A stretch of 64,000 nucleotides of DNA from the NCBI GenBank assembly GCA_950022655.1, contig OX465580.1:100458797-100522796 (forward strand), given 5' to 3'. A program made the translations under genes and the position numbers. Every line of letters begins with the position of its first letter. Position 1 is the stretch's first letter. This document shows, in pieces, positions 12,640-23,420 of this stretch. This DNA comes from Alentia gelatinosa (lineage: Eukaryota > Annelida > Polychaeta > Phyllodocida > Polynoidae). The notes beneath the pieces are model-generated. The model did not search any database, was not told the origin of the DNA, and saw nothing but the letters and a program-made list of their open reading frames with translations.

Positions 12640-13090
12640 TGTGAGTGAAGGCTCTGTGGTTACGGGTTAAGGGAAAAGGGTGAGAACGTCCGGTGAGGCG
12701 GTTAGGTCCCCGCAGAGGCGAGGGTAAATTGGGAAATGCATGGGGAGCGGGGCACGGGGGCGGCCTTGGCCACAGAGCTCCTTGACCTTGTCATTTGGCC
12801 AGTGATTAATGTGCGGAAATCTCCAGAGAGGTCCTGACAACTAAACCCCCTCTCGGCATCTTGATTAATTAGAACAAAACGAATTCGGCGCGGAGCAAGC
12901 ATGTCCCTTGAGTCGCCCTTTACAGTGCAGCCAGTTTCTAATAAAAACGGCCTATTGACCAAAGAACATGCACCCATGAGCCCGAAAAGAAATCATCCGG
13001 TCTATTTCTCCAATTCACAACAAAACAGCACCTTAACCTTGTCCGATGATCATAGCCGGAAACATATCCATTTCCCATTTATTAAATGAC
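12640..13090. promoter_or_regulatory. Candidate non-coding regulatory block
   Basis: The block mixes GC-rich sequence with clusters of homeodomain-type cores, for example TTGATTAATTAGAAC near 12862-12876 and GTGATTAATG near 12803. The texture differs from the surrounding AT-rich DNA and no open frame here looks like protein. This is an inference from composition and motifs only; conservation was not tested. Confidence 0.25.
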
Positions 13091-13489
13091 TCTGGCCTTC
13101 TATCTCTTGGTGCTAATAATGGGCATGAAACTTGAACGTGCGACTGTTTTTCAGTTGTTGAAAGCGATATCAAAATAACGGGACAAAATCCTAATTGGAA
13201 AGAGAGCGAACCCATAGCATCGCATTACTGATTACTAGTCATTTGCTCCTGTGTTGTCCTGTCTTGTCATATGTGAAAACATTTTCAAATTAAAAAAAAA
13301 GAACAAGGGGGATTTATGTAATAAACATAATGATGAATTTGAGGAGGACACGTAAAAGATAAAAAGAAATGAAGCAGTCCCTGCAGTTGGACATTCATAA
13401 CTTATTACAAATCGTCCCACGGCGATAACAGGGGGAACTGTACTATTCCCTTCCGATTAGGCTGTAACAGAGAAGAGTATAAATAAGGA

Positions 13490-13660
13490 GGATTCCAGGG
13501 AATGAAAGAAGAGGAGGTGGGTTTTCAAGGGAGGGAGGGATGGACGGAGATAACAGCTGAAGGAAATGGAAAGGAATTAAAGGGTGAACGGGGCAGGAAG
13601 GAATAAAGGGGGTGAAGGATGGAAGGGAGGGATGAGGGAGGGACGGAAGCCTGCATGGGG
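13490..13660. repeat. Purine-rich (GGA/GAA) tract
   Basis: About 170 bases with a strong purine bias on the plus strand (runs such as GGGAGGGAGGGATGGACGGA). It generates the Pro/Ser/Leu-rich open frames on the minus strand, which are not annotated. Confidence 0.7.
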
Positions 13661-13839
13661 AAGCACATAGTGTAATAGTTCCATGACAAAGAGGCAGCAC
13701 TGAGAGGTGGTGAAACATGTCAGCAGCAGGAAGAGCACGGCCGTAAGACTAGGGACGCAGCAGTCGCAAGGAGGCACTGCAGGGAATCGGGTTAAATAAT
13801 TGGCATGACGGGCAGAGATGTGGGCAGTTAGGCTGAGTA

Positions 13840-14160
13840 ATTGGTGTAGTTAGCCGGCTGCCGCCGTCGGCCCCGCAATCCACCTGTGTCTGCAGGTTTT
13901 CCTCGCCTCCACCTGATTGCCTCGTATGAAGGGCTTGATAAGCGTGGACGCCGCCCCAAGAACAGCGCCGACTAGCGGGCGATCTGGTTACGTGCGCGCA
14001 TGGCGGTCGTCATATTGCTGGCCCGTAACGCAATCTGCCCCTCGCCCGGCGTGTAGGAATGCTCGCTTCCCGAGCGGCTGCTCCGAGCGAAACAGACTAA
14101 GTTCCCACCCTCCCACCACCTGCCCATTTTCCCGCCTCAACGCAGCAACCCGCCTGCTGA
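13840..14160. other. GC/CpG-rich block, function unknown
   Basis: A local rise in GC and CpG with an Arg/Ala/Pro-rich open frame that lacks motifs. It may be regulatory, but nothing specific supports that. Confidence 0.3.
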
Positions 14161-14589
14161 GCGAACCTATGAGTAATTTTACATATAAACCTGATAAACA
14201 TTACAAATAAGTACTGAGAAGGTTCGGAGAGAGTCATGCTGCGTGGGTGGATGGGGCTTAGTGTATTTTTGTTATGGTATTTAATGATGCACTGTTTTTG
14301 TTGTTTTACCCTGCTTGTATTTATCCGGAGTAGGTCTGACAATCCTGTTTTCGGTAGGATCCTGACCTACTATCAATTTACTACTCTGCCGTAGAATTTG
14401 GGTCTGCGTTAAACTGCAGGCCCATACCTCACTTTCATCAATATAAGAGACGACTTTCAAAAAAGGGAGAAAAAAAAAGAAAGGAAATGAGTTATCTTTG
14501 AATCCATATTATTCGATATAGTTTCATCTTTATATTATCTAAACCTCAACAATTACTTTCACCTATCCTCCGACTATTCAACATTCATA

Positions 14590-14787
14590 GAGAAGAGAAA
14601 ACACGGAATATGTTGCCAAACATCGGAGTCATCCTTTGAAAATGTGCCAAAACTCGACCCGGAAACTACACGCAAAAAGTATGACGACTTGATCTTCGAC
14701 ATATCATCTCTTGTCGAAAACCGAGCCCCTGAAAAGACGGACGTTGCTCGACTCTGTTTGAACATCGCTTTTCACAAAATTAACTAG
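14590..14787 (+). pseudogene. Unassigned codon-like open segment ending in a stop
   Basis: From 14590 the plus strand reads 65 codons without a stop to TAG at 14785-14787. The composition is balanced and protein-like, with segments TRKKYDDLIFDISSLVENR and KTDVARLCLNIAFHKIN. The segment starts just after a plausible acceptor (pyrimidine-rich stretch then CATAG, 14570-14590) and has no in-frame ATG. I do not recognise the family. It lies about 300 bases upstream of the hammerhead-like retroelement tail at 15062-15180 on the same strand, so it may be the 3' end of that element's coding region. A terminal host exon or chance is also possible. Confidence 0.3.
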
Positions 14788-15061
14788 TTGACCTACACGG
14801 ATCCGCCATACTCTTGCGAGTCCTGCCACTCCCCCGTTTTGTAACTATGTTACGGGAGTTTTTTATACGACTGTTTGTTCCCTTATACAGGTTCTACCTT
14901 GAATGTTGACTTACAACCAGATATACCATAACACAAATGTTCATAGACTTAGTTATTCATTGTGGTGTTATGAGGAACCTTCTCATTCTGACATCTCAAT
15001 ACAGATCACCCCATTCAGGTGACAAGAACTTTACTCAAGAGACTATATATGTGTGTTTCCT

Positions 15062-15180
15062 GTTCAAATGTTCATTCCTGCCCTGATGAAGGCCTGAAAA
15101 GGTTGAAATGTTGACGTATGAATAAAGTGTTAAATCTATACATATCTGAGTGGACAGCCATTTATTTCGCGGGGAGAACG
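15062..15180 (+). ncRNA. Hammerhead-ribozyme-like core in a retroelement 3' tail, copy A
   Basis: The core reads CTGATGA (15083-15089), A, GGCC (15091-15094), a six-base loop, GGTT (15101-15104), GAAA (15105-15108). It thus has the invariant CUGANGA and GAAA boxes flanking a four-base stem II (two GC and two GU pairs). It is followed by GAATAAAGTGTT and then GTGGACAGCCATTTATTTCG. The same order occurs on the opposite strand at 57266-57366. Hammerhead motifs of this kind are known from Penelope-like retroelements. Stems I and III and the cleavage site were not resolved by eye. Confidence 0.5.
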
Positions 15181-15499
15181 AGTTTGATAGGACTTCACTA
15201 CTACATTAGAATATGTTTTCGTAAACAATTCATAGAGCTATGCCTTCGAGATAATGCTGCAAGCTGGGAAGATCACCATGGTCTTTTTCCCCTTTCCCGT
15301 GTCGTCATCTCTTGTCCTGTGTAGTCATGTTTTAGAAAGGATGACTTCGATGTTCTATTAGTGAATGGCATATAGTACTTAAGAGCAGAATAATCCTGTA
15401 CTGACTTAAAAGCTTCATAGCATTTCTGGGCAACCTGATAAATCAAGGAAGGGAAGAGCAGGAATTTACCTACAATACTCTGTACCGCAAACTGTGTAG

Positions 15500-15690
15500 A
15501 TATTTAATTCTGCACAGGAAATGGCCAGGTGAAATTGAACAAGTTGTGATCTTGATTTTTAAAAAAAGCTTTGCTAATCGAAAAAGATATATATTCAGAA
15601 AGATGGTTGAAGGATTTCTAGTATACAAATTATTTTGAATTATTCCCAGTGCCCGATTCCGTAGCCTTTGTAATTTGGCACAATCTATGA
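15500..15690 (-). mobile_element. Non-LTR reverse transcriptase thumb fragment
   Basis: The minus-strand frame here includes DCAKLQRLRNRALGII, close to the L-Q-x-x-Q-N-R-A-x-R-x-I pattern found after the palm of many LINE reverse transcriptases. The rest of the frame has no recognisable motif. Probably a short 5'-truncated, decayed copy. Confidence 0.5.
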
Positions 15691-16576
15691 AATAAAATTT
15701 GGAATCAAGTGGGGTCACCACTACCATATTGGAAAGGACGAGGCCGGACTGGGATGGAATGGTACTGAACAACCTTTTTTTTCATTCCTCCCCAATCAGA
15801 CACGGGTAATAGACACCAAGACACTAGTGTATTTGAAACGATTGGTTGTCAAACTTATACAACAAATAAAGACAAGATGCCTAATTTCAGTCTGATAATC
15901 TTTTTTATTATTTAGTGTCCTTTCTTTGATCTAGAAATATTCTTGAATTTGTCTAGACTAGGGAATCTGGTGAAAAATGGACCAAACTATAAATGGTATA
16001 AGACATTACGCGAATCTATTATCCCTGACCATATTTACCCATTGCTATCCCAGGTGTCGCCTTTGCACGCTAGGTCAGGTTCATCAATACTTCCCTAGTA
16101 CTACATTAATTTATATGTAGTTTCCTCCTTGAAGCACTACATTAAGTTTAGTGGTTCATCTCAGTTCATCTGCAGGTCAGCTGCAGGAGACAGGCATTTA
16201 AGCATAATATAAATGACGGCAAAACCTAAAATGAATTCGGGATGAGGATCCAGAGCACAAAGCCTAAATACGCTTGAGATCTGAGCACGTTAATCTCCTT
16301 GCCCAAAGCAAAAGGCCCTTGCTACTAGGCCATGGTAACCAAGGCTCGGCCAAGGAACCCGTTGCAAAGGTGGTATTATGGTTTTCCAGGTGGCCATAGA
16401 ACTTGTCTACCCCTCCCGCCCCTCGCTCTCCCTAGGGCTACATGGGTTCGGCCCTCAGAGCAGCTCAATGAGAGAAATCCCCAGGTGCGCAGTTCCGAAG
16501 CTGCTCGATGGGGATAGGTGGAACCTACAGGCCCGGCGTTACCCGCGGCGCGTCCCCGCGGGGCTGTCCGCTGCAG

Positions 16577-17332
16577 CTCACTCAGGATGAGGACGGTTCT
16601 CACCTCGTTCTCAGTGATAGACATGACTATCCCCAGCAGCTCACTCAGAGTAAGGACAGATCTCACCTCGTTCTCAGTCATAGACAGGACTATCCCCAGC
16701 AGCTCACTCAGAGTGAGGACGGATCTCACCTCGTTCTCAGTGATAGACATGACTATCCGCAGCAGCTCACTCAGGATGAGGACGGTTCTCACCTCGTTCT
16801 CAGTGATAGATGGGGCTATCCGCAGCAGCTCACTCAGAGTAAGGACAGATCTCACCTCGTTCTCAGTGATAGACGGGACTATCCGCAGCAGCTCACTCAG
16901 AATGAGGACGGTTCTCACCTCGTTCTCAGTGATAGATGGGGCTATCCGCTACAGCTCACTCAGAGTAAGGACAGATCTCACCTCGTTCTCAGTGATAGAC
17001 GGGACTATCCGCAGCAGCTCACTCAGAATGAGGACGGTTCTCACCTCGTTCTCAGTGATAGACGGGGCTATCCGCTACAGCTCACTCAGAGTAAGGACAG
17101 ATCTCACCTCGTTCTCAGTGATAGACGGGGCTATCCCCAGCAGCTCACTCAGAGTAAGGACAGATCTCACCTCCTTCTCAGTGATAGACGGGACTATCCG
17201 CAGCAGCTCACTCAGAGTAAGGACAGATCTCACCTCGTTCTCAGTGATAGACGGGACTATCCGCAGCAGCTCACTCAGGATGAGGACGGATCTCACCTCG
17301 TTCTCAGTGATAGATGGGGCTATCGGCTTACT
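16577..17332. repeat. 63-base minisatellite, 12 units
   Basis: The block CTCACTCAG starts at 16577 and recurs every 63 bases up to 17270, giving twelve units, with a degenerate thirteenth unit from about 17331. Units differ by a few substitutions (for example GATGAGGACGGTT against GTAAGGACAGAT). Because 63 is divisible by three, frames stay open through the array on both strands. This explains the two overlapping plus-strand frames of 316 and 321 codons (21-residue period, for example QQLTQSEDGSHLVLSDR), the longest in the window. There is no gene evidence for any of them. Confidence 0.95.
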
Positions 17333-17385
17333 CACTGCGAGCATGATTCTCACGTCATTCCAAGCGCCAGGGGGTCGTGTTGTTT

Positions 17386-17766
17386 TTTTGGGTTTATTGT
17401 ACAAAAAGGAGTACATACAGGCCTCTGCTACGCAGGTATTCTGGCCAGTTATATTTGAACTGGTTACATTTCTGTTACAGTAACAAGTCTCATACTATAT
17501 ACACAGTAATTTAGGTAGTATTTAAATGGTGAAACGATGAGATGAAATTGGGTGGCCTTTGTACCACTTAGACATAGTATATTAACCACAGGATTTAACA
17601 GTCTTACCCATATACTGAGTAGATCTTCATTTTGACATGTTTTTTGTACTGGTATAGTGTGCCTTCCTGTACCTCTAAAGGCAGATTATTCCAAGACGCC
17701 ATACCATAATACAGTGGGCTTCTTTTGTAAAATGATGTTTTGGGGCGTTTTAAACGGATAACGTTG
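17386..17766 (-). mobile_element. Non-LTR retrotransposon fragment: RT C-terminus and 3' tail
   Basis: On the minus strand, 17766 down to about 17613 encodes KRPKTSFYKRSPLYYGMAS and then WNNLPLEVQ. This is the pattern at the C-terminal end of Jockey/CR1-like reverse transcriptases (R-x-x-Y-x-x-S-x-x-Y-x-G-x-x-x-W-N-x-L-P). A stop and 3' untranslated region follow. The tail has an AATAAA-type signal and an A run (plus strand TTTTTTTGGGTTTATTG near 17389) and resembles the tail at 20692-20785. The copy abuts the minisatellite. Confidence 0.75.
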
Positions 17767-18026
17767 CTCCACGTTTAGCAGGTCGTAGAATAGTGATCCG
17801 AGATCGAAATTGTGGCTCCAGATTCTTTTTTGCTGATCGCATCATAATTATGTCCCTATCTATATCCAATTAAATCCCAAATGAGCTTTTGATCTATGAC
17901 ACTGAAAATACAGTGTTGTAAATGGTAGCAATACAACATGAAAATAACGATACAACACGACACGATCCGATATTACCGGTACACTGCTTTTTCCACATTT
18001 CTAAGAGCAACGACCCCTAGCTAAGG

Positions 18027-18090
18027 GACTGTCCTGAACAGTTCCTTCACACTGAGCATGCTTCCCATCTCGCTCTCAGTGAGCGGCAGG
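18027..18090 (-). repeat. Isolated diverged unit resembling the 63-base minisatellite
   Basis: Minus-strand sequence from about 18085 to 18030 aligns with one minisatellite unit at roughly two-thirds identity over about 55 bases by eye. The shared start is CACTGAGA-x-CGAG. On the minus strand it translates as LTESEMGSMLSVKELFRTVP followed directly by a stop, against ITENEVRSVLTLSELL-type units in the array. It lies in a minus frame open from 18266. A terminal exon is possible but not demonstrated. Confidence 0.45.
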
Positions 18091-19005
18091 AGTGGGTCAA
18101 GTCGCGATGAGTTGTTCGCTGTGATCGTGGACGGGATGTCGTGAGAGAACCGTGGAAAGGGGGTGAGAAGCCAGGAGGTGGTGTGAATATACCACGACTT
18201 GCCACACCCTGTCCCCTGAAATTCTACAACTCCAAACCTTCTCCCGACGTAAAACATTATTAACATACGCGCCCATACTGGTGGAACTTAAAACTTTAAG
18301 GATTTTAATCCCAAATCCTCAATTAGTACAATCAGTACAAACTGTTATTTTTTATTATGAGTTTTACTTGATCGAATCCCTCATATTCACTGAAGACTTT
18401 TATTATGTACTAAATGCACAAAACCTAAAGGCGAATACGGTATTTATCTGTAGGCATCTAATAGACTCAATAGACCATATATGTCACATATGCCCAAAAT
18501 GCGTCTCGTATCTCGTTGCTTTTTGACAGGTCGACCTGATCAACTTAGGCTGCCTGGTATGCAAATGGCTAATGACATACATTCAAGTTGCTCCGTGTAA
18601 AACCTCTTTACCTCCATGTCCCTTGGGTGATCTTTCATGATTTGGGAATGCGTGACCTTGTGACCTGATGACCTGGCGAATATACAGTATTGATGCGACC
18701 CCTCCTAGACCCATACCCGTTGGCTTACGTATTCCCTTTAAATATCCTAATTTAAATATTTAAATAATTGTGACCATGACCTTTCTAAGGGTGATAGATA
18801 TTGTTTTCACCTGTCTTAATCCTGTACTCCATATTAGTCCCCATGTTCGTTGCATCAGAGATAATCCGAAGAGATGATACCATTTCCTCTCACAAGAGGA
18901 GAAAAATGAGGGAAAGCACCAGGTGCGTTATTTCCCACTTAATTATATTGTTCGAAGTTACCATGTATGATTATAGGTCCAGGGATGATCCAAAGTTTTG
19001 TATAG

Positions 19006-19169
19006 GTCTTTATGTCTTTGATTAATGAGCTAGAGGTGGAGAGGGGATTTAGGGTATGCCATCTAAACGCAGCAAGTTTATATAGTAAGCTAGAGCTGAT
19101 AAAACTGCAACTACCTCAAAAGTTTGATGTAATTTGTATCTCGGAGTGTAAACTCAGTGATCGAGTGCC
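19006..19169 (+). mobile_element. Non-LTR retrotransposon endonuclease start, 5' part of nested copy
   Basis: The plus strand encodes ...ELEVERGFRVCHLNAASLYS then a segment ending KFDVICISECKLSDRV. This is the N-terminus of an exonuclease-endonuclease-phosphatase domain of Jockey/CR1-type LINEs (G-x-R-x-x-H-L-N-x-x-S-L, then F-D-V-I-C-I-S-E). The frame is cut off at 19169, where a poly-T run opens an oppositely oriented element. There is no in-frame ATG, and the copy is a decayed fragment. Confidence 0.7.
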
Positions 19170-20157
19170 TTTTTTTTTATAGGTTTTTTATTATCCTGGA
19201 GGGCTCTGCTAGGTCATAAATGTCCTATCTTCCGCAGGCTCCAGCTATTTGCAATTCCTTGATGATCGTTATGTCCAGACCATGGACTTACAGGCAGATG
19301 ATCAATGTTATGAAATGGTACTTGGGTTTCAGGCAACACCATGTACCCTACAAAATGTATTGTATACTATGATAGTCATCCATACCACATACTAAAAAAT
19401 ACAGATTACGGTATTTCAGTGTATGGTACTGTCTTACAAGTTTCCAAACTCTTGGTTGGGCAATACAATAGTACCTTAATCTGAACAAAGTTCAACGAGT
19501 TCATCAAAATTTCAACAAAAATACAACTAAAATAAAACATCCTTAGAATAAACAGTCTTACCTAATTTATTTAGCAATGACTCCTAAGTAATCTAACCTT
19601 CATTGGCATAATCTTTAAGTTAATGTACGTGGCCAGTATACAAGCAGAAGAACATCATTCTGTTTTATATATAACCGTTCCTTGCTTCGCTTAATCGCTT
19701 TTTCAAAAGGGCCTTAAAAGCTTTTTCGTCTTCCATATTTCTTATATTCGCATTCTCATCGTTCCATACCTGAGCAACCTTAAACTAGACCGAGTTTTTG
19801 TATCTACTAAGTGTAATCTGTCTAGCTGTTTTCAACACCGGTGCATCGAACAGTCTCACTGCTCGTTAATTTTTCCGCTAGAAACCTGTCTTGTTTTGAA
19901 CGCTTAAAGGCTACTGCTAAGAGATGTGTCTTCCTTCTTTCAACCAGTTTATTAATCTTACATCTACTGTGGAGTTGGAGTGTACTTAGGTTTTCATTAT
20001 GACTTTTTAGGCATGATCTCAGTCCTTTATTTTGGCATCGCTGTAGTTTATTAACCAGGTTCGCGTTAGTGTTGTGGTAGAGCACATCTCCAAATTCAAT
20101 AAAGGGGAGAATCTTGGTTTTATAAATCATTATCGCTTGTTCTTTCGTTATATATTT
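19170..20157 (-). mobile_element. 5'-truncated non-LTR retrotransposon inserted in opposite orientation
   Basis: Read on the minus strand it begins near 20157 with KYITKEQAIMIYKTKILPF, continues through FGDVLYHNT and LQRCQNKGLRSCL (the RT thumb region) and later KVAQVWNDENANIRNME, all typical of the C-terminal third of CR1/Jockey-like reverse transcriptases. About 500 bases of 3' region follow, ending in AATAAAAAACC and an A run (plus-strand poly-T 19170-19178). It is 5'-truncated, as is usual for LINE insertions. No clear target-site duplication was found. Confidence 0.7.
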
Positions 20158-20690
20158 TCAAAGTATATGTTATATGGATCGAATTATAGTATTTCCAAAA
20201 TAGTTGAAAAACCTTTATTATTGAACAATATACCTCTTGAAAGGGTATTTCATTTCAAATACTTGGGTTTTATATTTGACCAATACTTAAACTTTAATAA
20301 GCATACCGAATACACGATCAAGAAAGTGTCGAACACGATATCTTTAGGTTTGGAAGTAACCAAAATTTCAAAGATAAATTAAAAGTCAAGCAGAACATTG
20401 CTTGAAGAGAGATGCACGTTCGAGTGTTCTTGAATTACATAGAGATGCAAAAACGCCATTTTTGATTGACCGAGAGCTTATGCATTTAATGAATTTCATG
20501 TTTAAGAAACAAACCTGCCGATCTTTACTAGAGCAAAATCAAAGGCTAACAAGGCAGAATGATGCTACAGTCTTCAAAATAACGAGACCTAGAACTCAAG
20601 GATACAAGACTAGCGTCATGTACAGAGGTGCAGCGAACTGGAATGGCTTGAACTCAGAACTTAGAAAGACCGAAAAATTATAATACCTTT
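20155..20690 (+). mobile_element. Non-LTR reverse transcriptase C-terminus, 3' part of plus-strand copy
   Basis: The plus strand resumes LINE coding at FSKYMLYGSNYSISKI, then LERVFHFKYLGFIFDQYLNF (RT palm/thumb F-K-Y-L-G). After a stop and frame change at about 20382-20402 it continues RDARSSVLELHRDAK..., MHLMNFMFKKQ and ANWNGLNSELRK. The section equivalent to the minus copy's YKTKILPF...CLKS is missing, so the copy has an internal deletion. The endonuclease fragment at 19006-19169 may be its 5' part. Confidence 0.7.
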
Positions 20691-20691
20691 T

Positions 20692-20785
20692 TTTTTTTTC
20701 TTTTTTTTTTTAATTGTACTGTAAAAGGGTACATACAATGGTCTCTGCGTAGCAGTTATTCTGACCATCGATAGCAACAGTAACA
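20692..20785 (-). mobile_element. Retroelement 3' tail with A run
   Basis: Plus-strand T runs at 20690-20712 are followed by TTGTACTGTAAAAGGGTACA and then CTCTGCGTAGCAGTTATTCTG. This resembles the tail at 17395-17445. On the minus strand it is a 3' end with an A-rich tail, so an oppositely oriented copy abuts the end of the plus-strand RT fragment. Confidence 0.5.
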
Positions 20786-22179
20786 GTTGTTCTTTTCAGT
20801 AAAGTATCTCCAACCGAAAAATTAGAAATACCAAATGAAAAAACTGCAACTCCAAAAATTGTATAGAGTATGAAGTTTATTGTGCGAATGATCCTGGACT
20901 AAGGGACTGTGTTATGGACTTGTATAATCTGGTATTGATGTTGATTCACTATGTAACTGTGTTTTTCATACTCCGTTGGTAAAACGTCTATGAATGTTTG
21001 GATGGACTATACCCGCTCTATTTGTCCCCTCCCCCCACGATGGCTTTTTTTTAGATCTATGTGGACTTTATCATTCTATTGACTAAATACTATATATTTG
21101 TTATGTGTAAGATTCTGGGCCGATTGTTACGGTGACCAAAACAGAGACATTGTACTGGACTCCCTGGAAGTTAAATACTCCAATTTCAACTGCACAACTT
21201 CGTTACATATCTTTTGGTACTTTGAAGAAGATTAAGTTGTATTGACTCAGGTATTATCTCTCTATATAATGACATTTAATACAAACCATATTGTAAACCC
21301 GTATTTTGCCAGCCATGTCTGGTAAACGGTATTGTTCATAATTCCTATTGATATGATACTACCAAATGATTCGTTTAATCGATCGCTAATATGTTGTGAC
21401 ATAATGTAGTTGGACTGTCTCCAACATGATATCAGCCTCATAAGGTGTTTGGAGGCAGTATAAATAATGAAAATAAAAATTTGAAAAAAAAACCGAAAAA
21501 AAACTTCGGAGGTACTTTCATGGTACCTTGAGAGATCGACTAAACGCAAAGCCGAATTACAGTGTTGCAAGAAATTATCGACCCCCCCCCCCCCCCCTCC
21601 ACCCAAAAAAGGAATTGAATGACGGAAGACCATGTCAGTGGTGGACCTAAAACCGCTTGGAAGCTAGTTGTAGGAAAATAGAAGAAAATTAGGTAGCATT
21701 AACCTGTATAAGAGGATTAAGATATCGAGAAGTAGTATATCAAAAGTCACGTCAAATACAGGCAATATATATAGCATTGTAACTATTAACACAAGAGAAG
21801 CCTGGCGTCCGAATATTTACCTTCGAATATGTATAGAGTTAACTCATAGAATAGAAAACTGATTCAACGAATTTAGTTAGTTTCTGACAAAGCGAGGGGA
21901 GTCCAGGGTAAGTAGTTGGGTCGAGACTCGGGACTCACACTGGACTAGGGACGCGGACTTGGGACTGACTTTGCACTAAAGATATCTGTCCTTGTTGATA
22001 AAAGGTATTTATATACAGTAAACAATATTTTACAGGGATGTTACAAATGAACCTCTCTGAATATATTGCAAAGGCGCTATGATACTAGTATTTATAGATG
22101 AGAACATCAGAAATAACATCAGCGAACTCGTGTACCTGCAAATAGGCTAATGAGAAGTCCATAGAAAACGGCGGCTGTC
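20786..22179. other. No feature recognised
   Basis: AT-rich sequence with a C homopolymer run near 21583-21598. The 123-codon minus frame crossing that run has no domain and is not annotated. Confidence 0.4.
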
Positions 22180-22560
22180 ACGTCCCATTCAGAGTGCCGG
22201 CGTGGGAGTGAGATAGGTGGCCAGGGTGAGTATCATGTCTCAGCTTTCGGGGGCGGCGACAGTAACTCCGTTTAGCCGGTGACCCGGGGTCAGACAGCCG
22301 GCCGGCGGCATGTCCCCGTGTACGACGGCGACCGGCGTCAATTAGACCGGGAAATGGATGTCACGGGGGGCGGGAGGGAGACGACCTCCCCGTCCGTCCC
22401 CTGTCAGACCCCCGTCAGAATACATTACCTTAACACCCGTCCCCTCACCGTCCATCCTAGCTCTATCCCCAGACAAAGGGGAAGTCCAGCACCCTGTTCT
22501 GGCACCTCAACACCCCGCCATACACATGACTAGGCCCTCTCTCACCTCAACACTCTGTTG
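22180..22560. other. GC/CpG-rich block
   Basis: A CpG-dense stretch (for example GGCCGGCGGCATG near 22300) with two Pro/Arg/Thr-rich open frames that have no motifs. It could be a CpG island or part of a regulatory element. Confidence 0.3.
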
Positions 22561-23084
22561 TGTGGAATCATTCACGTCAACCTAGCACTGTGCAATGCTG
22601 GCCTGTGTAGACCATATACCTTGTGAAATCGTGTCAAGTCCGTGTTTGGCTTGGCTGTGTAGACCTGTAGCATATCTCTATTCAGCAATTCTGACCTGTC
22701 ATCTGTATCAAAGGCTTTGGGCAGAAGTTCAAAGAATAATTATATAAATGCAAAGGGTCTGTAAACCGTTCGTCATAGAAAAAAGATCCAGTACATTGTC
22801 AAACCTAGAGTTGAACCGAAATTGATGTGATTTCATATAAATACCCATAACACAAAAAACCTGTCCAGTGCATGACCTATCATCCAAACTGCCTATGTCT
22901 TCCCCCTCCATGCCTTCCACCAGAGGCGCTGCCATCTGCAGAGCCGCTTATTATGTTGCCCACCCAGAAAAGCTTGTTAGACTGCGCGTCGCGTGGTGGA
23001 CGGGCATCCTACCCCCACCCACCCCCATCCAAAGCCCCTAACCACCCGTCGACGCCCCCAGCCCCCACCCCCAAGGCTCCCTAG

Positions 23085-23420
23085 GCCAAAAGACGATCAT
23101 TATACCGCTGATCGAAGCAGCCTGAAACCCTGACGTAGGGCCCGAGCCGGGCTGATCGCTCGCCCGCCGCCAATGGGATTGGCGCGGGAATCAAATCCCG
23201 GGTTGGCGGGCGCGGAAACTTGGCCCGGGCGTCCGGGAAATTAGTTCCCGGGGAAACCAGTTGCTCCCGGCGACCAACGAGGTTAGCGGAAAAATATGCT
23301 CCACTCATAGCATTCGCAGCAGCGGGCTTATAGTCAATCTATGACGGGCTGTCCCGCTATCCTCCTCTCCCACCCCCGCGCCTTCATCACCTGCCCCTCG
23401 CAGGAGGCGTTGGCAGTGAG
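23085..23420. promoter_or_regulatory. CpG-rich block with paired CCAAT boxes and E2F-like site
   Basis: Bases 23170-23182 read CCAATGGGATTGG, a head-to-head pair of CCAAT boxes. They overlap TTGGCGCGGGAA (23179-23190), which resembles an E2F/DP site. The block also contains CCCGGG palindromes. The density of these motifs in a CpG island is promoter-like, but no transcript start or coding exon was recognised beside it. Confidence 0.35.

Noticed and set aside
16508..17483. The two longest open frames of the window (316 and 321 codons, plus strand) and a 180-codon minus-strand frame
   Set aside because: They run through a 63-base tandem array whose period is a multiple of three, so frames are open on both strands; the residue repeats simply mirror the DNA repeat.
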